From contig JAZQJI010000031.1 of assembly GCA_045541475.1 (NCBI GenBank), forward strand, positions 8,756 to 72,755: 64,000 bases of DNA, given 5' to 3'. The DNA is from RGIG3077 sp045541475 (lineage in GTDB: Bacteria; Bacillota; Clostridia; Oscillospirales; Ruminococcaceae). Every line of letters starts with the position of its first letter. Positions within the stretch are counted from its first letter, which is position 1. This document shows, piece after piece, positions 8,197 through 16,106 of the stretch. The notes beneath the pieces were generated by a model. That model was given only the letters and a program-made list of their open reading frames with translations, was not told where the DNA came from and did no database searches. The translations under genes and the position numbers were made by a program.

Positions 8197-8439
8197 ATGG
8201 ATATCAAAGAAAAAATTGAAGAACTTGTTGACAAAATTAAAAACGACAAGGACATTAAAGATGAGTTTAAGAAAGACCCCGTAGCTGTTGTTGAAAAGCT
8301 TGCAGGTGTTGATATTCCCGAAGATAAGGTTGACGAAGTTGTTGATGCTGTAAAGGGTAAAATCAAGCTTGATGATATCGGTGATAAGCTTGGCGATATC
8401 GGCGACAAAATCGGCGGACTTTTCGGTAAGAAGGATTAA
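8197..8439 (+). CDS. Small charged helical protein of unknown function (80 aa)
   Basis: ATG at 8197 is preceded by GGAGG with 8-bp spacing; an in-frame start at 8179 would lack an SD. The protein is almost entirely Lys/Asp/Glu-rich helix (MDIKEKIEELVDKIKNDKDI). Its middle, FKKDPVAVVEKLAGVDIPED, resembles the 'DP..a...l.Gv.lP' helix found in Nif11/NHLP-type leader peptides. The end repeats DKLGDIGDKIGGLFGKKD, an amphipathic Gly/Ile pattern. There is no Cys and no signal peptide. It is monocistronic with its own promoter and terminator, which suggests abundant expression. I do not assign a function; no modifying enzyme or exporter is nearby. Confidence 0.75.
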   Translation: MDIKEKIEELVDKIKNDKDIKDEFKKDPVAVVEKLAGVDIPEDKVDEVVDAVKGKIKLDDIGDKLGDIGDKIGGLFGKKD

Positions 8440-8454
8440 TAGGTTATAAAGAAT

Positions 8455-8488
8455 AAAAGGGCTTTGGATTATACCAAAGCCCTTTTTT
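8455..8488. terminator. Terminator between convergent genes
   Basis: AAAAGGGCTTTGG (8455-8467) pairs with CCAAAGCCCTTTT (8474-8486) around 6 nt and is followed by T's. Confidence 0.9.
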
Positions 8489-8501
8489 GTTGCATATTGT
8501 T

Positions 8502-10562
8502 TTATTCTTCTATAATTCTCAAAGCGCCCGTTGGGCAAGCTTCAACGCATTTTTTACAGTTTTTGCAGTATTCAACAACGCTTGTATCTTTAAATTCAGG
8601 CTTTACAACGGTGCTAAAGCCCCTACCGATAAGACCGAGAATACCTTTGTTTACAACCTCGTCGCATACTCTTACGCACAAGCCGCAAAGTATGCACTTG
8701 TTTTGATTGCGCTCAATAGAAACCAATTTTGTTTCAATTGGATTATTGTTTTTAATACCGCCCAATCTATCAGGGTTAATATCAAGCGTATTTGCATATT
8801 TTATAAGCTTGCAATGACCATAATCGTGACAGCCGCATTCAAGACAGCGTTTTGCCTCTGATTTTACCTTTTCCTCATCATCAAATCCAAGGTTAACCTC
8901 GTTAAAATCGCATTTGCGTTCATCAGGATTTCTTGTCGGCATTTTGATGCGCATAGCAAGCTGTTTACCGCTAAAGTCAATATCTTTTTCGTTTCGTTTT
9001 GAAACAAAAGGTGCCTTGTAAGCAATAATCTCACCATTAAGGTAAGAATCTACAACATCTGCGCATCTGTTTGCTTCGCCAATAGCTTCAATTGCAATCG
9101 AAGCGCCTCTGTTTGTTGCATCGCCAACGGCAAACACATTTTCAACAGACGTTCTGTATGTTGATTCATCGGCAGCGATGGTGCCTTTTCTTGTTTTTTC
9201 AACAGCATCAAAACCGCTGGCTTCAATAATCTGACCGATTGCCATAATTACCAAATCTACATCAAGATATTCAAACTTGCCCTCAATTGCAACGGGAGAA
9301 CGTCTGCCGCTTGCGTCGGGCTCGCCAAGCTCCATAACCTGAAGCTTTATCTGTGATACCTTGCCGTCCGTGCCGATTATTTCTGCAGGATTTGTCAAAA
9401 ACTTAAACTTTACGCCTTCTTCCTTTGCTTCAAGAATTTCAATATCTTCAGCGGGCATTTCGGCTTCAGTTCGTCTGTATATTATATAAACCTCGTCAGC
9501 ACCGCATCTTACAGCACTTCTGCAAGCATCCATTGCGGTGTTGCCTCCGCCGCATACAGCGACTTTTTTGCCTTTTAAATCGGGCTTTTCGCCTTCGTTG
9601 GAAGAAATATCGTGCAGAAACTCAATTCCACCGATAACGCCGTTTAAATCTTCGCCTTCAACACGCATTTTCATGCTCTTCCATGCACCCACAGCAAGAA
9701 TAACTGCGTCGTTATGCTGTTGTATTTCTTCAAAGCTGATATCTTTTCCAATTTTGCAATTGTTTACAAAATCAACTCCGTGAGCTTCAATCTCAGCAAT
9801 TTCTCTGTCAAGGATTTCCTTTGGCAATCTGTATGCAGGTATACCATAACGCAGCATGCCGCCCATTTTTGCGTTCATATCATAAACAGTAACGCTATGA
9901 CCTTTCAAACGCAGATAATATGCAGCAGTAAGACCGCCTGGGCCTCCTCCGATGATAGCAACCTTTTTGTCTGTATCGGGCATTCCGATTGCACGGTAGG
10001 TATCTTTTGCTAAATCCTTATCTGCTGCAAAAGCCTTTAAAAAGGCAATGGAAAGAGGTTCTTCAACGTTTTTTCTGCGGCAGTTTGTTTCACAAGGATG
10101 CGGGCAGACTCTGCCGATGGAAGCGGGCAGGGGAACCTTGTCCTTAATAGTTTCAACAGCTCCGTGATAATCTCCTTTAGAAATCTGCTTTAAATATTTC
10201 TGACAATCTGTATGTGCAGGGCAGTTGAGCTTGCAAGGACCTACACAATCTGCATCGTGGTCACTCATCAAAAGCTCCAACGCAATTTTTCTGGATTGAT
10301 TAACTCTTTCCGTGTCAATATTCACAACATAGCCGTTCATAGCTTTTGTTGCGCACGCACGCATCAATTTTGGTAACGGTCTGCCTTTACCGTCGTCGGT
10401 GATTTCAACAGTACAAAGTCCGCAAGCCCCGTAAACTGCTACACTTTCATGATTGCAGAGATTGGGTATCTTAATGCCGTTATCAGCAGCTACTTTTAAA
10501 ATGTATTCGCCTTCATTGCAAATACATTCCTTGCCGTTTATTGTGATTTTAATTTGTTCCAT
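8502..10562 (-). CDS. NuoG-N/GltD-type flavoprotein subunit of a bifurcating transhydrogenase-like complex (StnC-like)
   Basis: A 686-aa cytoplasmic Fe-S flavoprotein. Residues 1-80 are a [2Fe-2S] ferredoxin-like domain (GACGLCTVEI, MRACATKAMNGY) as in NuoG/HydA N-termini. Residues about 100-560 are a GltD/NfnB-type reductase: a Cys-rich helical part (CVGPCKLNCPAHTDC, RVCPHPCETNC), FAD loop GGGPGGLTAAYYLRLKGH and NAD(P) loop GGGNTAMDACRS. The C-terminus carries two [4Fe-4S] motifs (CILCGLCVRVCD, CKNCKKCVEACP). It is third in an operon, 8 bp after the NuoF-like gene. No hydrogenase H-cluster module is present, so this is not HydA. The gene set matches the Sporomusa-type Nfn (Stn) by memory of the family. 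Confidence 0.8.
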   Translation of the reverse strand: MEQIKITINGKECICNEGEYILKVAADNGIKIPNLCNHESVAVYGACGLCTVEITDDGKGRPLPKLMRACATKAMNGYVVNIDTERVNQSRKIALELLMSDHDADCVGPCKLNCPAHTDCQKYLKQISKGDYHGAVETIKDKVPLPASIGRVCPHPCETNCRRKNVEEPLSIAFLKAFAADKDLAKDTYRAIGMPDTDKKVAIIGGGPGGLTAAYYLRLKGHSVTVYDMNAKMGGMLRYGIPAYRLPKEILDREIAEIEAHGVDFVNNCKIGKDISFEEIQQHNDAVILAVGAWKSMKMRVEGEDLNGVIGGIEFLHDISSNEGEKPDLKGKKVAVCGGGNTAMDACRSAVRCGADEVYIIYRRTEAEMPAEDIEILEAKEEGVKFKFLTNPAEIIGTDGKVSQIKLQVMELGEPDASGRRSPVAIEGKFEYLDVDLVIMAIGQIIEASGFDAVEKTRKGTIAADESTYRTSVENVFAVGDATNRGASIAIEAIGEANRCADVVDSYLNGEIIAYKAPFVSKRNEKDIDFSGKQLAMRIKMPTRNPDERKCDFNEVNLGFDDEEKVKSEAKRCLECGCHDYGHCKLIKYANTLDINPDRLGGIKNNNPIETKLVSIERNQNKCILCGLCVRVCDEVVNKGILGLIGRGFSTVVKPEFKDTSVVEYCKNCKKCVEACPTGALRIIEE

Positions 10563-10570
10563 ACACTACC

Positions 10571-12319
10571 TCACTTAACCGAAATTGCACCAAATTTGCA
10601 AAGCCTGATGCACTGTCCGCATTTAATGCACTTGGCTGTATCAATGCTGTGAGCTGATTTTAATTCACCGCTAATGGCGTTAACAGGACATTTTTTGCCG
10701 CAAAGGGTGCAACCTTTACATTTGTCAGCATCAATAACATAGCTTAATAATGCCTTGCATTCATGCGCGGGACATTGCTTTTTGCTGATGTGCGCTTCGT
10801 ATTCGTTTCTGAAGTATTTTATTGTGGTAAGCACGGGGTTTGGTGCAGTTTGACCAAGACCGCAGAGAGCACCATCTTTGATAGCGTTGCAAAGCTCTTC
10901 AAGAAGTTCAATATCGCCTTCTTTGCCGTTGCCTTCAACAATGCGTGTCAGTATTTCCTGCATACGCTTTGTGCCAATACGACAATGCACGCATTTTCCG
11001 CATGATTCCTTAGCGGTAAAATCAAGGAAAAATTTAGCCATGCCAACCATGCAGGTTGATTCATCCATTACAACCATACCACCGCTGCCCATTATAGCGC
11101 CCGTAGCACCAAGTTCTTTATAATCAATAACTGTATCAAGCAGATTTTCAGGAATACATCCGCCTGAAGGTCCACCCATCTGAACAGCCTTGAACTGCTT
11201 ATTGTCCCTTATGCCGCCGCCTATATCAAAAATAACGTCACGAAGTGTCTTGCCCATTGGTATTTCAACAAGGCCGCCTCGGTTGATTTTGCCTGTCAAG
11301 GCGAACACCTTTGTACCTTTTGAATTCTCAGTACCCATGGCAGAAAACGCCTTGCCACCGTTAGAAATAATCCACGCAACGTTTGCAAAAGTTTCAACGT
11401 TGTTAATATTTGAAGGCTTGTGCCAATATCCTGCTTGAGCAGGGAACGGAGGCTTGAGTCTTGGCATACCTCGCTCACCTTCAAGTGATTCTATCAAAGC
11501 AGTTTCTTCACCGCATACAAATGCGCCTGCTCCGGCTTTGATTTTAAAATCGCAGCAAAAACCGCTGCCTAAAATGTTTTCTCCAATAAAGCCTGCTTGC
11601 TGTGCCTGCTTTATTGCGTTTTTAAGTCTGATAATAGCCAAGGGATATTCAGCACGCACATATACAACTGCATGACTTGCGCCTATTGCATACGCTCCGA
11701 TAAGCATACCCTCAATAAGAGTATGCGGATCGCTTTCGATAACGGCTCTGTCCATGAATGCACCGGGGTCGCCCTCGTCTGCATTGCATATCAAATATTT
11801 TTCGTCGCCTTTTGATTGCTTAGCCGCATTCCACTTAAACCATGTGGGGAAGCCTGCGCCGCCTCTGCCTGCAAGTCCCGATGTTTTTATTTCTTCAATA
11901 ACATCATCCTGCGACATTGACAATACAACCTTTTTCAGTGATTCATAACCGCCTGCATTTATATAGTCTTCAATATTATCGGGATTGATAATACCGCAGT
12001 TGCGCAAAGCAATTCTTGTCTGTTTTTCTAAAAACGATTTATCCTCAGCACTGATTTCAAGTGCAGAAACCTTTGCAAAATCATTTTCAATCACTGCATC
12101 GGCAATTGTTTTGGCATCATTTTCGCTTACTTTTACAAGTCTGTGCAAAGTGCCGTTATCATCGTAAATATCAACAATGGGTTCAAGCCAGCACATACCT
12201 ATACAGCCTGTAACACCTGCTGTAATACCCTTGCTTTCAAGCAATGTGTTAAGCGCCAATGCAACTTTTTGTGCGCCTGCTGCAATGCCGCAGCTACCCT
12301 GTCCTACGATAATTCTCAT
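10571..12319 (-). CDS. NuoF/HydB-like NADH-binding flavoprotein subunit (StnB-like)
   Basis: A 582-aa cytoplasmic subunit. Residues 1-80 are a thioredoxin-like [2Fe-2S] domain (GSCGIAAGAQKV, TGCIGMCWLEP). Then comes the NuoF core with FMN/NADH loop GRGGAGFPTWFKW, GAGAFVCGEETALIESLEG and the N3-type cluster motif ESCGKCVHCRIGTKRM...C. Two ferredoxin-type [4Fe-4S] motifs end it (CKGCTLCGKKCP, CIKCGQCIRLCK). This layout is that of HydB in electron-bifurcating hydrogenases and related complexes. Its ATG overlaps the stop of the NuoE-like gene by 4 bp, so expression is coupled. Probable reaction: NADH-side electron entry or exit at FMN. Confidence 0.88.
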   Translation of the reverse strand: MRIIVGQGSCGIAAGAQKVALALNTLLESKGITAGVTGCIGMCWLEPIVDIYDDNGTLHRLVKVSENDAKTIADAVIENDFAKVSALEISAEDKSFLEKQTRIALRNCGIINPDNIEDYINAGGYESLKKVVLSMSQDDVIEEIKTSGLAGRGGAGFPTWFKWNAAKQSKGDEKYLICNADEGDPGAFMDRAVIESDPHTLIEGMLIGAYAIGASHAVVYVRAEYPLAIIRLKNAIKQAQQAGFIGENILGSGFCCDFKIKAGAGAFVCGEETALIESLEGERGMPRLKPPFPAQAGYWHKPSNINNVETFANVAWIISNGGKAFSAMGTENSKGTKVFALTGKINRGGLVEIPMGKTLRDVIFDIGGGIRDNKQFKAVQMGGPSGGCIPENLLDTVIDYKELGATGAIMGSGGMVVMDESTCMVGMAKFFLDFTAKESCGKCVHCRIGTKRMQEILTRIVEGNGKEGDIELLEELCNAIKDGALCGLGQTAPNPVLTTIKYFRNEYEAHISKKQCPAHECKALLSYVIDADKCKGCTLCGKKCPVNAISGELKSAHSIDTAKCIKCGQCIRLCKFGAISVK

Positions 12320-12819
12320 AAACTTTGCGCCTCCTTAGATTTGATATCAGCAATAATTTGCTTTACCTTTGCGGGCGTAAGCGAACCATAAGTATCATCG
12401 TTTATCATCATAACGGGAGAAAGACTGCAGCAGCCCAGGCAAGCAACGAATGTTATTGAAAACAAACCATCCTCAGTTGTTTCGCCATCGCTTATTCCAA
12501 GCTCTTCTTTAAGTGTTTGCGCAATAGCATCGCTTGAGTTTACATGGCAGGCTGTGCCTTTGCAAAGCATAATTAAATATTTGCCAATGGGCTTGAATCG
12601 GAACTGTGTATAAAAGCTTGCAACGCCCATAACTCTCGCAGGAGTTGTGTTAGTGCTTTCAGCAACCCTATATATAACCTCGCTCGGCAGATAGCCGTAA
12701 ATCTCTTGTGCGTTCTGTAAAATTGTAATCAGACTGCCCTTAATACCTGCGTATTCTCTCAAGACAGGTTCAAGCAATTCAAGATTTACTTCACCATTGT
12801 TACAATTACAGCAACTCAT
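12316..12819 (-). CDS. NuoE/HydC-like [2Fe-2S] subunit (StnA-like)
   Basis: A 167-aa thioredoxin-fold subunit with four cluster cysteines: CKGTACHV and VACLGCCSLSP, as in NuoE/HydC. N-terminal helical region ILQNAQEIYGYLPSEVIYRV is typical. The ATG at 12819 is chosen because AGGAG lies 9 bp upstream; an in-frame ATG at 12828 directly abuts that AGGAG and is too close. First gene of a three-gene leftward operon with the NuoF-like and GltD-like subunits. It likely relays electrons in the soluble complex. Confidence 0.88.
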   Translation of the reverse strand: MSCCNCNNGEVNLELLEPVLREYAGIKGSLITILQNAQEIYGYLPSEVIYRVAESTNTTPARVMGVASFYTQFRFKPIGKYLIMLCKGTACHVNSSDAIAQTLKEELGISDGETTEDGLFSITFVACLGCCSLSPVMMINDDTYGSLTPAKVKQIIADIKSKEAQSL

Positions 12820-12857
12820 ATATTTCATCTCCTAAAGTCAATAATAACATACTCTAT

Positions 12858-12886
12858 ATTTTAGTACATTTTTGAGATATAGTCAA
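12858..12886 (-). promoter_or_regulatory. Promoter of the Stn-like operon
   Basis: Minus strand: TTGACT (12881-12886), 17-bp spacer, TAAAAT (12858-12863), about 39 bp before the ATG. Confidence 0.7.
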
Positions 12887-12921
12887 TAAATTTAGCTATA
12901 AAAATCGCAAAAAACAAAAAA

Positions 12922-12957
12922 TACCTTGAGAAATAGTAAAATACAATTCTCAAGGTA
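12922..12957 (-). terminator. Terminator of the plsC-like gene
   Basis: TACCTTGAGAA (12922-12932) pairs with TTCTCAAGGTA (12947-12957). Read leftward, the hairpin is followed by a T-rich run. Confidence 0.75.
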
Positions 12958-12975
12958 TAATATAATTTTGCGGAT

Positions 12976-13695
12976 TTATCTTCTTCTTACTTTCGATTCT
13001 ATCAAATTATCAATTCTAGCTTTTACCATATCGCTTATTTCCGATGTTTTCATATCTTTATATTCATCATAATATATCGGCTTTAAATAATAAACCTTTG
13101 TAAAAACAGGCGCAAGTGAAAGTCCGGTAAATACCTTGTAAGAGTTTATCAGTGCAACAGGAACAATCGGACATTTTGCGTCAACGGCACTGCGGAAACA
13201 CCCGCTGTAAAAGTTTTGCAGTCTGTTGCGGTTGTTGTTGTAGCCGCCTTCGGGAAAAATAATATACTTTCCGCCTTTTTCAACCTCTGCACTTACCTTT
13301 TTTATTGCTATGCGCTGTTGCTTTATGCTGGATTTATCAAGCGTAATTGCTCTGATAAACTTTACAAAATCCTTAACAATCGGCAGCTTTGCGCGCTCGT
13401 GATCCATCACGAATGAACAAGGCTCCTTGTGGGTTGCCATAATTCCCAAAACATCGTATTTGCCCTGATGATTTGGAAACATAACATAACCTGTGTTTTT
13501 GGGCAGGTTTTCCTTTCCGTAGGCTCTTGTAAAAATAAATCCTTTGGTTTTTATAGTGCTTATCATGATTTTTGCCATAGTATAGCATTTTTTCAGCGTA
13601 TACTTTGCCGGATTTGTCGACCAGCGCCGCATTTTAGGCACATAGTAAAGTATATCTGGCAGGCAGACGAGTAATACAAATAGTAATCTTAACAT
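12976..13695 (-). CDS. plsC: 1-acyl-sn-glycerol-3-phosphate acyltransferase (PlsC family)
   Basis: A 239-aa membrane-associated acyltransferase making phosphatidic acid from lysophosphatidic acid. The catalytic HX4D motif is NHQGKYD near residue 75; the glycerophosphate-binding motif is IIFPEGGYNNNRNRLQNF, and CPIVPVAL is motif IV. An N-terminal hydrophobic segment (MLRLLFVLLVCLPDILYYV) anchors it. The upstream SD is weak (AGGACA about 15 bp away), so the start is less certain than the identity. It stands alone between two terminators/promoters. Confidence 0.85.
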   Translation of the reverse strand: MLRLLFVLLVCLPDILYYVPKMRRWSTNPAKYTLKKCYTMAKIMISTIKTKGFIFTRAYGKENLPKNTGYVMFPNHQGKYDVLGIMATHKEPCSFVMDHERAKLPIVKDFVKFIRAITLDKSSIKQQRIAIKKVSAEVEKGGKYIIFPEGGYNNNRNRLQNFYSGCFRSAVDAKCPIVPVALINSYKVFTGLSLAPVFTKVYYLKPIYYDEYKDMKTSEISDMVKARIDNLIESKVRRR

Positions 13696-13807
13696 GGCAT
13701 TTTTCTTGTTTTGTCCTAAGGGTTTGTGTGTTCTACATTACTAATATTATATATCCCTAATGTTAATATTTTATTAAAATAAGATTTAAGTTATATTAAA
13801 CTGATGT

Positions 13808-13828
13808 TTTAACATTGGTTTAACATTG
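13808..13828 (+). repeat. Tandem direct repeat upstream of the carbohydrate-binding protein gene
   Basis: TTTAACATTG occurs at 13808-13817 and again at 13819-13828, an 11-bp period. It is about 100 bp before the next start, in the AT-rich promoter region, and could bind a regulator. The rest of 13696-13926 shows no gene. Confidence 0.35.
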
Positions 13829-13926
13829 CAAATGTAAAATAACTGTGTATTCGGATAACATTAGCCGCGGAAGGTGCAATATATCTTTCGGTTATTCGTG
13901 TTCAGATTGATTTAGGAGGAAAACTA

Positions 13927-15927
13927 ATGATTCAGCACAAAAAAGCTGTTAAAAGGGTTTTAGCCGGTACTTGTGCCGCCGCTTTGTGTGCGGCTTCATC
14001 ACTAACGCCGATTGCGGCAGTAACTTTGTTTGGTGACGCCAACAGCGATTCATCTTTTAATATTACGGATATTTCGCTTGCACAGCATACGCTTTTAAAC
14101 AGCAGTACTGTTGATGCACAAGGGTTTGAAAATACCGACATGAACAGTGATGGTGTATTTAACGTAGTCGATTTGCTGATTATGCGCCGTACACCATATT
14201 CTTCTGTATCAACAGGAGATACTGATAATGTTGTTACATCAATCGTTTACGGACAAAGCTCTGTTACACTTTACAATGTTAACGGTTCCGTTGTAAACGC
14301 AAGCAATGCAACTAATGTAAGCGTTGCAAACAACACTTATGTAACAATTCACACACCCGGCGAATTTGACGTTTCGGGTCAGTGTTCTGAAGGTCAGCTT
14401 GTGGTAAACTGCGATAAGACAACTTATGCAAGCGGACTTGTTACGTTAAACCTTGTAGGTCTTACCCTTTCTAACACCACAACATCACCTGTGTATATCG
14501 CAGCTATTGATGATGAGGTTGAAATTTCCAGCAAAAACGGATATGTTAATACTATATCCGACGGCACAAGCTACACTAATGATGACGGTGACAGCGGCGC
14601 TATTTATGCATGTGACGATATCAAGTTCAAGGGCAAGGGTACCTTGAATGTTAACGGCAACTGTGCCGACGGTATTGTCTGCAAGAATGATATTAAGATT
14701 TGGAACAGCACAATTAACGTTACTGCTGTTGATGACGGTATTAGAGGTAAGGATTCTGTAAGAATAGGCGACCCCGATGATACGGATTATTCATACCTTA
14801 ATGTTAACGTTACAACAAGTGGCGGCGACGGCATCAAGTCAACCGATGAATCAGATACAACCTGCGGATTTGTCCGCGTAAGCGGCGGTAATGTAACCGT
14901 TAATTCTTATGGCGATTGTATTTCAGGCGTGTATAATGTCGAAATTAACGGCGGTTCGCTTGATCTTACAACAACCACAACATACGGTACAACAAGCTCT
15001 AAGGGACTTAAGGCAGGTTATACCGATGATACCACGGGCACAACCTATACGGGCGCTGTAAATATCAATGGCGGTTATATGAATATTGTTACAACTGATG
15101 ACTGCATCAATGCTAACGGTGATGTTAGTATTCTTGGCGGTCAGCTTGAATTGACTATCAACGCAACAAGCTTTTCGCAGGATGGCGATGGACGTCAAGC
15201 GATTCATGCTGATACTTCATGCTATCTCGGAACAAGCGGTGGTGCATACACCGATTTTGAACTTGTGATCTACAATGCTTACGAAGGTATTGAAGCTTAC
15301 AATATCTATCAGAGAAGCGGTGCTACTGTTGTTACCTCGTTTGACGATGCTTACAATGTTGCAGGCGGTGCAGATAACTCAGGCTCGTCAGGCATGTGGC
15401 CCGGTCAGGGTGGCACAAGCTCATCTGCAGCAGGTGTGCTTGAGATCAGCGGCGGCTTCTCGATTATCAGCGTTTCCGACGGCGACCATGATGGTTACGA
15501 TTCCAATGGTACACTGACTATCAGTGGTGGTATCTGCGTATCAAACGGTCAGGAACCGTTCGATTGTGACGGCGGCGTAACTTATACAGGCGGCGTTTAT
15601 GTAAAGAATACCGGCTCCGGCGGCATGGGCGGCCCGGGCGGCATGGGCGGAATGGGTGGAAGCACTTCCATTACTGAATCTGTCAACGTATCCGCTTCTG
15701 TCAGCGCTAACACGAGAATTACGCTTTGCGATGGTTCAGGAAATATAATCGTTTCCTTTATTGCTGATAAAACTGTATCTTCGCTTATTGCAGGCTGCAC
15801 AGCTTACAGTGGCGCTTCATTCTACACAGGCGGTACGCTCACAAATTCAACTTACTTCCAAACACTTGATGATACACAGCTTGCTGCATACGGCGGAACA
15901 TTATCCGGCGGTACAAAGCTTGGATAA
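13927..15927 (+). CDS. Secreted dockerin + Cthe_2159-type carbohydrate-binding protein
   Basis: A 666-aa exported protein with AGGAGG 7-8 bp upstream. Residues 1-32 are a signal peptide. Residues about 35-97 form a dockerin placed at the N-terminus: GDANSDSSFNITDISLAQH and DMNSDGVFNVVDLLIMRR. From about residue 110 onward is a right-handed beta-helix of the Cthe_2159 (DUF4353) family, with repeated units ending in Gly-Gly (INGGSLDL, INGGYMNIV, ILGGQLELT, ISGGFSIIS) and Asp-rich 'DDGI/DDCINANG' turns that bind Ca. Clostridium thermocellum Cthe_2159 binds cellulose and polygalacturonate. A Gly/Met linker (GGMGGPGGMGGMGG) near residue 570 precedes a C-terminal domain. Probable cellulosome-type or surface-bound carbohydrate binder. 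Confidence 0.85.
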   Translation: MIQHKKAVKRVLAGTCAAALCAASSLTPIAAVTLFGDANSDSSFNITDISLAQHTLLNSSTVDAQGFENTDMNSDGVFNVVDLLIMRRTPYSSVSTGDTDNVVTSIVYGQSSVTLYNVNGSVVNASNATNVSVANNTYVTIHTPGEFDVSGQCSEGQLVVNCDKTTYASGLVTLNLVGLTLSNTTTSPVYIAAIDDEVEISSKNGYVNTISDGTSYTNDDGDSGAIYACDDIKFKGKGTLNVNGNCADGIVCKNDIKIWNSTINVTAVDDGIRGKDSVRIGDPDDTDYSYLNVNVTTSGGDGIKSTDESDTTCGFVRVSGGNVTVNSYGDCISGVYNVEINGGSLDLTTTTTYGTTSSKGLKAGYTDDTTGTTYTGAVNINGGYMNIVTTDDCINANGDVSILGGQLELTINATSFSQDGDGRQAIHADTSCYLGTSGGAYTDFELVIYNAYEGIEAYNIYQRSGATVVTSFDDAYNVAGGADNSGSSGMWPGQGGTSSSAAGVLEISGGFSIISVSDGDHDGYDSNGTLTISGGICVSNGQEPFDCDGGVTYTGGVYVKNTGSGGMGGPGGMGGMGGSTSITESVNVSASVSANTRITLCDGSGNIIVSFIADKTVSSLIAGCTAYSGASFYTGGTLTNSTYFQTLDDTQLAAYGGTLSGGTKLG

Positions 15928-15960
15928 TTAATATCGTTTGCATATCAACAGTATATAATT

Positions 15961-15996
15961 CAAAAGCCGTGGTTTTTTAATAAACTTCGGCTTTTG
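15961..15996 (+). terminator. Terminator after the dockerin/Cthe_2159-type gene
   Basis: CAAAAGCCG (15961-15969) pairs with CGGCTTTTG (15988-15996); inner GTTT/AAAC adds pairs. The T-run is short. Confidence 0.65.
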
Positions 15997-16035
15997 TTGT
16001 GTCTTGGCTTGTATGTTTGACGTATGTGCGTGCCC

Positions 16036-16064
16036 TTGACTAAATTATACTGATTTGATATAAT
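16036..16064 (+). promoter_or_regulatory. Promoter of the sensor/HD-GYP gene
   Basis: TTGACT (16036-16041), 17 bp, TATAAT (16059-16064). Confidence 0.75.
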
Positions 16065-16106
16065 GTATTGTGAATGATTGTGTTTTGAAAGGAACAGCTT
16101 TGTTTT

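Noticed and set aside
8502..12819. Electron-bifurcating hydrogenase HydABC
   Set aside because: HydB- and HydC-like genes are present but no H-cluster HydA; the third gene has a GltD/NfnB-type core.
13860..13926. Riboswitch in the leader of the carbohydrate-binding protein
   Set aside because: No recognisable cyclic-di-GMP or other aptamer consensus could be made out.
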